Source: Selenomonadaceae bacterium
GTDB taxonomy: Bacteria; Bacillota; Negativicutes; Selenomonadales; Selenomonadaceae
Length of the DNA stretch: 5,315 nucleotides
Direction: 5' to 3'
NCBI GenBank assembly: GCA_017484235.1
Contig: JAFUTM010000190.1
Coordinates: forward strand, 1-5,315
Positions within the stretch are counted from its first letter, which is position 1. The number at the start of each line of letters is the position of its first letter. The notes beneath the pieces are model-generated. The model saw only the letters and a program-made list of their open reading frames with translations. It had not been told where the DNA came from and ran no database searches. Below are positions 1 to 5,315 of this stretch, one piece after another. The position numbers and the translations under genes were made by a program.

Positions 1-2
1 AA

Positions 3-2690
3 ATAAAAAATCAACAAGAACTCAACATTAAGGATAATCTCCTACAGGGACTATTACAGGAGAGTCGAACAACACTCAACAAAATCATTAGCACCACTCA
101 AGACCCTCAAATCAAAGAGCCGGCCATGCAGCTAAATGAAATGATTGACAACATTAGAGCCTTCAATAAGGTTAAAAGTAATACTGAATATCAACCTGAA
201 AAGCTTCTTAAGAAATCCAAAGTCAATAGAAATCTCCGTAAAGGTATAGTTGCTATCCTTATTGTGTTGATGATCGGCAGCCTTGTTATTTATAATGGTA
301 TGGTTTTTGAACTCGCCGAAAGTAAAATGAATCACGTCGTTGATACTTATGATAATGGATTGAACACCAACACCTTAGACAAAGATAGTTATATATTCAT
401 TGTCAATGAGAAAGGTATTATTCAGAATCATCCTAACAGTGAATACAATACGTTGAACATCAAGGACACCGAATACTTAGAATCCTATCTAAGCGGCAAA
501 CCGACTATTATAAATGATTATAATGGCAGCTGGAAAGTTTGTTTGAGCAAAAAAGATGCGACAACCAACAATATTAATATAATAGTGGCGGATTGGTGGA
601 CCATATATGGCAGCAACTTCTTACTAGGAATTATCCTATTTTTAATTTTTTTGCTTTGTATTATTGTTGTTGATCTTTTCATTGATCGCCTCTTTGATTG
701 GCAGGATTCTGTCAATAGTCAGCTTGAGGAAGCTATTGACAATGCTGTTGCGGCCGGAAAGGCAAAGTCTCAATTCTTTGCGCAGATGTCTCACGAAATT
801 CGTACGCCTATCAATGCGGTCATTGGAATGAATGAAATGATACTCCGTGAGTGTAAGGATTCGGTCATCATTAAATATGCAAATAATGCTTATGCAGCAT
901 CACAATCACTATTGTCGTTAATTAATGATATTTTAGACTTTTCAAAACTTGAATCAGAGAAAATGGAATTGGTCGAAGAAACCTATCAGCTTGATGAGCT
1001 TATTAGAAACCTCATTAATATGATAAAGTTCCGTGCTGAAAAGAAGAATCTTGACCTTAGGGTGAGCGTAAACGAAAATATACCTAATGAACTTTTTGGC
1101 GATTCGACACGAATCCGTCAAATCGTTGTGAACTTCCTCACCAATGCCGTCAAGTATACCAAAGTTGGCGGTATAGTGTTTAGTGTTGATATGGAATTGG
1201 GACTGGACGAAGATACAGGAGTGAAACGACAACTTGGAGAGTTGCTGCTTTCATTTAGCGTTAAAGATAGCGGCATCGGTATACGGGAAGAAGATAAAGC
1301 CAAACTCTTTAAAGATTTTGAGCGATTTGATGCCAAGCAGAACAAGAATATTGAGGGCACCGGTCTCGGTCTCGCAATTACTGCAAAACTTGTAAAACTG
1401 ATGCGCGGTACGATTGAAGTTGAAAGTGTATATGGAGATGGTTCTACATTTACTGTTTTGATACCTCAAAAGGTTATGAACAAGAAGGGAATTGGCAAAT
1501 TTGAAGAAAAGATAAAATCGGAAAAACCTAAGACCGATACTTACAGAGTCAGTTTCGTTGCACCTAATGCCAAAATTCTCGTTGTCGATGACAATGAGAT
1601 GAACCTGCTGGTAGCGACCAGTCTCCTTAAAGCAACAAAGATACAAGTTGACACTGCCGATAGTGGAATGTCGGCACTAAAGAAAATGGCTGAAAATCGT
1701 TATGATGTGGTATTCCTTGATCAAATGATGCCGAACCTGGACGGCATAGAGACATTGAAACTTGCCAAAGATATGGAAGGAAATAAATCTAAAGGAGTGC
1801 CGATGATAGCACTGACCGCGAATGCAATTTCCGGTGCTAAAGAAATGTTCTTGCGAGAAGGTTTTACTGACTATCTCAGCAAGCCGATTGACGCAATTGC
1901 CCTTGAAAAGATGCTAATGGAGTATCTACCAAAAAACTTGTTGCAAGCACCACCTGAAGAAGGCGCAGAAACCGTTACTATTACTGAAAGGCCACGTGTT
2001 CCTGAGCAAGTGCAATCGCCACAGGGAACTTATTCCCTCCTAAATGTAAAGTTAGGTCTACAATATAGTGCTGGAATGGAAGATATGTACCGTAATGTAT
2101 TGGAAATGTTCTGCAAACTCAAAGATGAAAAGAAAGCTAAAATACAAGAAGCATTTAACGGCAAAAATTGGAACGACTATACTACCTTAGTCCACGCTCT
2201 CAAATCGACTTCGATGTCAATCGGTGGCGAACAGACTTCGGCACTCGCCAAGCAACTTGAAGAATCGGGTAAAATCTTGATGGACAATGCGACTTCAGAG
2301 ACGGATAAAAAACAAGCTGAAGATTTTATCACCACTCACAACGCCGAAGCAATGAATCTTTACGATAAGTTGGTCGATGAGGGCAGAAAGTATCTCAATT
2401 TAGAAGTTCCGGCAGAAACAGAAAGCGTCATAAAAGAAGAATTAGAAACTAAAACAGAAGTCAATACAGCCGATGACGATATGAATTCCGAATTACAAGA
2501 ATTGCAAGAAGCCTTTGACAATGAAGATTGGCTTATGTACGCCATTTTGATTGATCACATTGACGGTATTGATAAGAATCTCAAAATGGTCTGTCAGATG
2601 ATAACTTCTGATTTTACTAACGATCAAGAAAAGGCTGAGGCTATTCAATACATCAAAGATAATCACGCTAAATTGATAGGCAGAAAATGA
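3..2690 (+). CDS. Hybrid sensor histidine kinase (Cache-like sensor, HisKA, HATPase, REC, HPt), 5' end probably outside window
   Basis: Membrane-bound phosphorelay kinase. Residues are numbered from the first in-window ATG (126), giving 854 aa. A first membrane segment lies at about 41-61, then an extracytoplasmic part of about 100 residues whose 'YIFIVNEKGIIQNHP' resembles a single Cache domain, a second membrane segment at about 165-187 and a short linker without a clear HAMP. The kinase core has the H-box MSHEIRTP (phosphoacceptor His223), the N-box around N336/N340, G1 DSGIGI (381-386) and G2 GTGLGL (411-416). The receiver has the acidic pair D488/D489, phosphoacceptor D532, T564 and K586. 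An HPt domain carries H690 in HALKS, and a degenerate second hairpin ends the protein. The frame stays open from 126 back to base 3 without a stop, the upstream codons read like protein, and ATG126 has only a weak possible SD, so the real start is probably left of the window. There is no output domain, and no partner response regulator is visible. The ligand is unknown. Confidence 0.95.
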   Translation: MKNQQELNIKDNLLQGLLQESRTTLNKIISTTQDPQIKEPAMQLNEMIDNIRAFNKVKSNTEYQPEKLLKKSKVNRNLRKGIVAILIVLMIGSLVIYNGMVFELAESKMNHVVDTYDNGLNTNTLDKDSYIFIVNEKGIIQNHPNSEYNTLNIKDTEYLESYLSGKPTIINDYNGSWKVCLSKKDATTNNINIIVADWWTIYGSNFLLGIILFLIFLLCIIVVDLFIDRLFDWQDSVNSQLEEAIDNAVAAGKAKSQFFAQMSHEIRTPINAVIGMNEMILRECKDSVIIKYANNAYAASQSLLSLINDILDFSKLESEKMELVEETYQLDELIRNLINMIKFRAEKKNLDLRVSVNENIPNELFGDSTRIRQIVVNFLTNAVKYTKVGGIVFSVDMELGLDEDTGVKRQLGELLLSFSVKDSGIGIREEDKAKLFKDFERFDAKQNKNIEGTGLGLAITAKLVKLMRGTIEVESVYGDGSTFTVLIPQKVMNKKGIGKFEEKIKSEKPKTDTYRVSFVAPNAKILVVDDNEMNLLVATSLLKATKIQVDTADSGMSALKKMAENRYDVVFLDQMMPNLDGIETLKLAKDMEGNKSKGVPMIALTANAISGAKEMFLREGFTDYLSKPIDAIALEKMLMEYLPKNLLQAPPEEGAETVTITERPRVPEQVQSPQGTYSLLNVKLGLQYSAGMEDMYRNVLEMFCKLKDEKKAKIQEAFNGKNWNDYTTLVHALKSTSMSIGGEQTSALAKQLEESGKILMDNATSETDKKQAEDFITTHNAEAMNLYDKLVDEGRKYLNLEVPAETESVIKEELETKTEVNTADDDMNSELQELQEAFDNEDWLMYAILIDHIDGIDKNLKMVCQMITSDFTNDQEKAEAIQYIKDNHAKLIGRK
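2130..2268 (+). other. HPt phosphotransfer core of the kinase
   Basis: This covers residues about 669-714 (numbered from ATG126). The IQEAF-x4-W helix leads into VHALKSTS, where H690 is the expected phosphoacceptor and K693/S694 are the usual following residues of the HPt family. It should accept phosphate from D532 of the receiver and pass it to a separate response regulator, which is not in this window. A Pro/Glu-rich linker (about 605-637) separates it from the receiver. Confidence 0.8.
2484..2567 (+). repeat. Degenerate duplicate of the HPt helix, His replaced by Asp
   Basis: Residues about 787-814 repeat the HPt active helix exactly 120 residues downstream: IQEAF (673-677) matches LQEAF (793-797), W682 matches W802, Y685 matches Y805, L688 matches L808, and H690 matches D810. 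The catalytic His is therefore Asp, and a His sits one position later (H811). The segment follows an acidic linker (about 758-786). As seen it should not be a normal phosphotransfer site. It may be structural or a regulatory relic (inference). Confidence 0.55.
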
Positions 2691-2828
2691 GTTTTAGGTT
2701 TTTGCATTAAAAATAGTGAAATCCAATCTGTGGAAATTATTAAACATTTTTATAAATAATTATATCATTTATTGAGGTTTATTTTTTGTATATAAATTTA
2801 AGATATTTATGAAATTCAACGGAACTCT

Positions 2829-2855
2829 ATAAAAAATACACCTGCGGAGCAAGTG
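2829..2855 (-). terminator. Intrinsic terminator of the SRPBCC-hxlR operon
   Basis: Read on the minus strand, 7 nt past the hxlR stop codon, CACTTGC and GCAGGTG form a 7-bp stem (one T-G wobble) around a TCC loop, followed directly by TATTTTTTA. A compact GC-containing stem with a T-tract is the expected form of a Rho-independent terminator. It also marks the end of the transcript entering from 3707. Confidence 0.8.
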
Positions 2856-2861
2856 CTTAAA

Positions 2862-3185
2862 TTATTTTGAGATTTTGTTTATGTATATCTTTCCCCAGTC
2901 GCATAGAGCAGTCACGACTGGTGTTAGTGTTTTGCCAAATTCGGTCAGTGAGTATTCCGTTTTTGGCGGAACAATCGGATATATTTCGCGGTGGATTATG
3001 CCGTCGGATTCCAACTCACGAAGCTGTTGAGTCAACATCTTAGGTGTCGCCTGTGGCAACAAACGTCTCAGTTCACTAAATCGTAATGTTTTATCTTTTA
3101 GGTGATATAGTATTATCAGTTTATATTTGCCGCCTATCACACTCAATGCGGCGTCAACAGGACAATTATATTTTGGAGGATTCAT
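2862..3185 (-). CDS. HxlR-family winged-helix transcriptional regulator
   Basis: A 107-residue protein, the normal length for this family of dimeric winged-helix regulators. Family signatures are visible in order: N-terminal CPVDAALSVIGGKY (the family usually has IGGKW), FSELRRLLP, PKMLTQQLRELESDG for the recognition helix region, then YPIVPPKTEYSLTEFG for the wing, and a C-terminal helix with CDWG. Cys8 lies where redox-sensing members such as YodB and HypR carry their reactive Cys; Cys95 is the only other cysteine. The ATG is 3 bp after the stop of the upstream SRPBCC gene and has no good Shine-Dalgarno of its own, so translation is probably coupled. Its likely target is its own operon promoter (inference from family habit). 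The inducer is unknown. Confidence 0.93.
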   Translation of the reverse strand: MNPPKYNCPVDAALSVIGGKYKLIILYHLKDKTLRFSELRRLLPQATPKMLTQQLRELESDGIIHREIYPIVPPKTEYSLTEFGKTLTPVVTALCDWGKIYINKISK

Positions 3186-3188
3186 CTG

Positions 3189-3707
3189 TTACTTATTTTT
3201 ACTTGCCAATACTGTACGAGCGAGACCTTTAATCCAGTCTTGGTGTCCCTGATTCATCGTGTCCGGCTCAGTGTTGAATAAATCTTTGGCCGGCTTGCCT
3301 TTTTGAGATTCTTGAGTTAAAATGCGAACGCGATTTTCGGATAAATCTTCCAGCAGCCACGCGTGGATTACATCAAGTCTGTGTTCCTCATCACCTTCTG
3401 CCCAGCCGTGCCAAGCCAGACGTCCAGGTTTGCCGTCAGATGGTGATTCAAATTCAACAACCTGTGCTTCAATCGGAAATCCGAATGTTGAAAATTTAAA
3501 ACGCGTATCTGCTTTTAGTTTCGGACCGTCATTATTATAAAAATAAATATCGCCGACATTGTTATAATAAGTTGCCCAAATCGAAGTATCAATCAGATTA
3601 TCAAACACATCTTTGGCAGTGATACCTTTGACAATAATTTCATTAGAAGCAAAATTATCTGTTGTACCAGGTAGGTAGTCGTGTGGCCAGTTAATTTCGT
3701 TAAGCAT
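3189..3707 (-). CDS. SRPBCC (START/Bet v1-like) domain protein
   Basis: A soluble protein of 172 residues with no signal peptide or membrane segment. The layout fits the SRPBCC helix-grip fold: an early strand (NEIIVKG), a helix of the 'TAKDVFDNLIDTSIWATYYNN' type, a run of strands (TRFKFSTFGFPIEAQVVEFES, GRLAWHGWAEG, LDVIHAWLLEDL, NRVRILTQES) and a long C-terminal helix (NQGHQDWIKGLARTVLASK). Such proteins bind hydrophobic ligands or act as cyclases/hydrolases; no catalytic residues can be assigned, so the function stays open. ATG3707 is chosen as start because GAAAGAAG (3724-3717) lies 9 nt upstream. The TTG at 3716 abuts that SD and is unlikely. It is the first gene of an operon with the HxlR regulator, suggesting that the regulator controls it and perhaps responds to the same compound (inference). 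Confidence 0.85.
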   Translation of the reverse strand: MLNEINWPHDYLPGTTDNFASNEIIVKGITAKDVFDNLIDTSIWATYYNNVGDIYFYNNDGPKLKADTRFKFSTFGFPIEAQVVEFESPSDGKPGRLAWHGWAEGDEEHRLDVIHAWLLEDLSENRVRILTQESQKGKPAKDLFNTEPDTMNQGHQDWIKGLARTVLASKNK

Positions 3708-3716
3708 CAATATCAA

Positions 3717-3724
3717 CTTCTTTC
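3717..3724 (-). promoter_or_regulatory. Ribosome binding site deciding the SRPBCC start
   Basis: On the minus strand GAAAGAAG sits 9 nt before ATG3707 and 0 nt before TTG3716. The spacing supports the ATG and removes three residues from the longest possible reading frame. Confidence 0.6.
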
Positions 3725-3740
3725 TCGAATTTATGTATAT

Positions 3741-3768
3741 ATTTTAACTCAACAATAATAAAAATCAA
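3741..3768 (-). promoter_or_regulatory. Probable sigma-A type promoter of the SRPBCC-hxlR operon
   Basis: Minus strand: -35 TTGATT (3768-3763), 16-bp spacer, -10 TAAAAT (3746-3741). Transcription would begin near 3734, giving a leader of roughly 27 nt before ATG3707. It uses the same -10 hexamer and spacer length as the proposed aroF promoter on the other strand. Confidence 0.55.
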
Positions 3769-3786
3769 GTACGCACTTTTCGGATA

Positions 3787-3807
3787 TTTAGTTACTAAAA
3801 AGATACT
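3787..3807. promoter_or_regulatory. Candidate operator: palindrome plus TACT half-site
   Basis: TTTAGT-T-ACTAAA (3787-3799) is a perfect 6+6 palindrome 18 bp upstream of the proposed -35 of the SRPBCC-hxlR operon. A further TACT occurs at 3804-3807, 11 bp (one helical turn) from the TACT at 3793-3796. Position and symmetry suit a regulator site, possibly for the HxlR protein itself. The assignment is inference, and AT-rich palindromes of this length also arise by chance. Confidence 0.3.
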
Positions 3808-3890
3808 GCTGGATATTAATAAGCAACGTAAACGATTATTTTATTTAGATTAACGGCATCACTTTATCAAAAATATACATTTCAAATTTA

Positions 3891-3918
3891 TTGACAATAT
3901 GATTAAACTATGTAAAAT
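3891..3918 (+). promoter_or_regulatory. Probable sigma-A type promoter of aroF
   Basis: Consensus -35 TTGACA (3891-3896), 16-bp spacer, -10 TAAAAT (3913-3918) preceded by TG. The predicted start of transcription is about 3924-3926, leaving a leader of about 56 nt before the aroF ATG. The perfect -35 suggests a strong promoter. Confidence 0.65.
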
Positions 3919-3924
3919 ATATGT

Positions 3925-3949
3925 TTAAGGGTTATTAAATAATCCTTAA
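3925..3949. promoter_or_regulatory. 25-bp near-perfect palindrome at the aroF transcription start
   Basis: Arms TTAAGGGTTATT (3925-3936) and AATAATCCTTAA (3938-3949) are symmetric about one central base with a single mismatch that would be a G-T wobble in RNA. It begins at the predicted +1 of aroF. It could be a repressor operator blocking the promoter exit or a 5'-end RNA hairpin that stabilises or regulates the transcript. No T-tract follows, so it is not a terminator. It is too short a leader for a T-box. Confidence 0.5.
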
Positions 3950-3951
3950 TT

Positions 3952-3974
3952 ATAATCACGTTAGGAGTGATTGT
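3952..3974 (+). promoter_or_regulatory. Leader hairpin with the aroF Shine-Dalgarno in its loop
   Basis: ATAATCAC (3952-3959) pairs with GTGATTGT (3967-3974) over 8 bp including one T-G wobble, leaving a 7-nt loop GTTAGGA that holds most of the SD AGGAG (3963-3967). The SD is 13 nt from ATG3981, longer than usual, so folding could matter for initiation. TCCTTAA just upstream (3943-3949) could alternatively pair with TTAGGA (3961-3966) if one base is bulged. Confidence 0.4.
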
Positions 3975-3980
3975 TATTTT

Positions 3981-5015
3981 ATGGTCATTATAATGAACCC
4001 AGAGGCAACTCAACAAAATATTAACGATGTTATAGAGGTGATCCATAATGCTGGACTGGAAGCAAAGGTTATGGAGGGCTCACAGCAGAAGATTGTCGGC
4101 GTTATCGGCGATAAGACGAAGCTCGCCTCCGTGCCTGTTGACGCAATGCCTGGTGTCGAACACAGCGTTGCTATATCAAAGAGTTACAAATTAGCAAGTC
4201 GTGAATTTCATCCGCAGTCAAGTATAATAAATGTCAGCGGCGTTGAAATTGGCGGTGATGAACCTGTAATTATGGCTGGACCGTGTGCAGTTGAATCACG
4301 CGATCAGCTTTTAGAGTCGGCTGAAATTATTAAAGCCGGTGGCGCACAGTTCCTGCGCGGCGGTGCATATAAGCCGAGAACTTCGCCATATTCGTTTCAA
4401 GGTCTCGAAGAAGAAGGTCTTAAGTATTTAGCTGAAGCCCGTGACAAGACCGGACTTAAAATTGTAACTGAGGTCACGACGGTTGAAGCTATCGAAAAAG
4501 TTGCGGCTTATTCCGATATGCTGCAGATTGGCGCACGCAATATGCAAAATTTCGGTTTACTTAAAGAAGTCGGCAAATGCGGCAAACCTATATTACTTAA
4601 ACGCGGACTGGCAGCAACGCTCGATGAGTGGCTCAACGCAGCTGAGTACATTATGAATGAAGGCAATCCAAATGTTGTCTTCTGTGAGCGCGGCATCAGA
4701 ACGTATGAGACTTACACGCGAAACACACTTGATATGAGCGCGGTTGCGGCTATTAAGCATTTGTCACATCTGCCGATTATCGTTGATCCAAGTCACGGCA
4801 CTGGTAAATGGAGAATGGTTAAACCAATGGCACTTGCGGCAATTGCGGCTGGTGCTGACGGTTTGATGATGGAAGTCCATCCGAATCCGGCAAAGGCACT
4901 GTCTGACGGTTCGCAGTCTCTTACGCCTGAACATTATCGCGATGTGATGAGTGCCGTTAAAAAACTATCAAAGTTTATGCGCGACGAACATCTTTATAAT
5001 ATTGTAGAAGAGTAA
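3981..5015 (+). CDS. aroF: 3-deoxy-7-phosphoheptulonate synthase (DAHP synthase, type I-beta)
   Basis: Joins phosphoenolpyruvate and erythrose 4-phosphate to give DAHP, the committed step of the shikimate pathway to chorismate and the aromatic amino acids. The 344-residue length fits the form with an N-terminal ferredoxin-like/ACT-like regulatory domain (about 1-68, MVIIMNPEAT to the SVAIS strand) followed by the TIM barrel. The four expected metal ligands are present: Cys102 in AGPCAVES, His272 in DPSHGTGK, Glu298 in MEVHPNP and Asp309 in LSDGSQS. The substrate-binding segment GGAYKPRTSPYSFQG is at 127-141, and GARNMQNF, LLKRGL and CERGIRTYE follow. The start agrees with the family's usual beginning and follows AGGAG with a long 13-nt gap. 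The N-terminal domain predicts feedback control by an aromatic amino acid (family knowledge). It is a single-gene transcript here, with its own promoter and terminator. Confidence 0.97.
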   Translation: MVIIMNPEATQQNINDVIEVIHNAGLEAKVMEGSQQKIVGVIGDKTKLASVPVDAMPGVEHSVAISKSYKLASREFHPQSSIINVSGVEIGGDEPVIMAGPCAVESRDQLLESAEIIKAGGAQFLRGGAYKPRTSPYSFQGLEEEGLKYLAEARDKTGLKIVTEVTTVEAIEKVAAYSDMLQIGARNMQNFGLLKEVGKCGKPILLKRGLAATLDEWLNAAEYIMNEGNPNVVFCERGIRTYETYTRNTLDMSAVAAIKHLSHLPIIVDPSHGTGKWRMVKPMALAAIAAGADGLMMEVHPNPAKALSDGSQSLTPEHYRDVMSAVKKLSKFMRDEHLYNIVEE

Positions 5016-5031
5016 TCTAATTTTACTCAAC

Positions 5032-5086
5032 AAAAAAACATTTTATCTTACATTCGCCATAAAGCGGTAAAATAAAATGTTTTTTA
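5032..5086. terminator. Bidirectional intrinsic terminator between aroF and folA
   Basis: ACATTTTATCTTAC (5038-5051) and GTAAAATAAAATGT (5067-5080) form a 14-bp stem with one C-A mismatch. A small inner CGC/GCG pairing caps it. A 7-A run (5032-5038) flanks the left side and a 6-T run (5080-5085) the right, so each strand has a stem followed by a T-tract. It ends aroF on the plus strand and folA on the minus strand, starting 16 nt after the aroF stop and touching the folA stop. Confidence 0.88.
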
Positions 5087-5315
5087 TTATGCGCGTCTTT
5101 TATAATGACGGAACTCAAAGCCGCTGCGCTTATCGCAAGAATCACAGATAAAATCGCCGCGCTCATTTAGATTGGTCAAAAATGTATCTGCCGACTTCGA
5201 TTCGTTGACAAATGTTATGTAAGCCTCATTGATAAATGGTAGGAACTGCTGATAAATCTCACCGCCGCCAATAACAAATTTTATTTTATTTTCGTCATTC
5301 AACAACAAATGGTAA
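5087..5315 (-). CDS. folA: Dihydrofolate reductase, C-terminal part (5' end beyond right edge)
   Basis: About 75 C-terminal residues of an enzyme usually near 160 aa that reduces dihydrofolate to tetrahydrofolate with NADPH. The segment KFVIGGGEIYQQFLPFINEAYITFV matches the conserved 'viGGaeiY.qflp..d.lylT' block, with the Gly-Gly pair that contacts NADPH. It is followed by the ADTFL motif (family: gDtfFP), and the end GFEFRHYKRRA matches the final strand ending in Tyr-x-Arg. The in-frame TTG codons at 5308-5300 are internal leucines, not starts: the frame continues as Tyr-His to the window edge, and the missing N-terminal half holds the substrate-binding residues. The stop codon abuts the bidirectional terminator. 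Confidence 0.9.
   Translation of the reverse strand, partial: YHLLLNDENKIKFVIGGGEIYQQFLPFINEAYITFVNESKSADTFLTNLNERGDFICDSCDKRSGFEFRHYKRRA

Noticed and set aside
132..1646. Several minus-strand open frames of 65-131 codons opposite the kinase
   Set aside because: They lie antisense to a strongly conserved kinase, show no recognisable domain, and have composition typical of shadow frames.
2360..2545. Minus-strand frame of 61 codons opposite the kinase C-terminus
   Set aside because: It is Ser-rich because it mirrors the acidic linker on the coding strand; there is no independent evidence for it.
2691..2828. Possible kinase terminator in the AT-rich gap (for example AATTATT...AATAATT, or ATAAAT...ATTTAT before a T-rich run)
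   Set aside because: The stems are short and made only of A-T pairs, and such pairings are expected by chance in sequence this AT-rich. No convincing plus-strand terminator was found here.
3322..3540. Plus-strand frame of 72 codons across the SRPBCC gene
   Set aside because: It is antisense to a gene with a clear fold pattern, and the Ser/Pro-rich translation looks like a shadow.
3925..3980. T-box or amino-acid riboswitch upstream of aroF
   Set aside because: The leader is only about 56 nt if the promoter is right, with no T-box sequence and no terminator hairpin with a T-tract.
4508..4696. Minus-strand frame of 62 codons within aroF
   Set aside because: It overlaps the conserved barrel of DAHP synthase and has no domain of its own.
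5300..5308. TTG start for a 73-residue protein at the right end
   Set aside because: The frame continues to the window edge, and the protein is plainly the C-terminal half of dihydrofolate reductase.
4000..5315. Aromatic and folate pathway cluster (aroF next to folA)
   Set aside because: The genes converge on a shared terminator and are not co-transcribed; adjacency alone does not show a functional link.

Overview
The window is AT-rich bacterial chromosomal DNA carrying four complete or nearly complete genes and one partial gene. The type I-beta DAHP synthase, the Shine-Dalgarno/-10/-35 style and the hybrid kinase architecture point to a low-GC Bacillota (Clostridia or Negativicutes-like) host. 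That is an inference from style, and no marker here fixes the genus.

Layout. (1) From the left edge to 2690 (+) is a large membrane-bound hybrid sensor kinase: Cache-like sensor, HisKA, HATPase, REC and HPt, followed by a degenerate second HPt-like hairpin. Its reading frame is open to the window edge, so the true start is probably outside the window. (2) 2691-2861 is a convergent, very AT-rich gap. It holds an intrinsic terminator for the minus-strand genes but no convincing one for the kinase. (3) 3707-2862 (-) is a two-gene operon: an SRPBCC-fold ligand-binding protein, then, 3 bp downstream, an HxlR-family repressor with an N-terminal Cys. (4) 3708-3980 is a divergent intergenic region with one promoter for the SRPBCC-hxlR operon and another for the DAHP synthase. 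The DAHP synthase leader has a 25-bp near-perfect palindrome at the predicted transcription start and a hairpin presenting the Shine-Dalgarno in its loop. (5) 3981-5015 (+) is aroF, the first enzyme of the shikimate pathway, with its regulatory N-terminal domain. (6) A bidirectional terminator at 5032-5086 separates aroF from the 3' end of a dihydrofolate reductase gene (folA) entering on the minus strand from the right edge.

How the parts relate. The kinase is a self-contained phosphorelay (His to Asp to His) with no output domain and no partner regulator in view. The SRPBCC/HxlR pair looks like a small self-regulated module, probably responsive to a small electrophile or oxidant (inference). 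aroF and folA are housekeeping genes (chorismate and folate supply) that converge on a shared terminator; their adjacency is not evidence of co-regulation. I see no clear new system. The most unusual points are the aroF leader structure and the His-to-Asp duplicate of the HPt hairpin. No tRNA, rRNA, CRISPR array, insertion sequence or other mobile element was seen.
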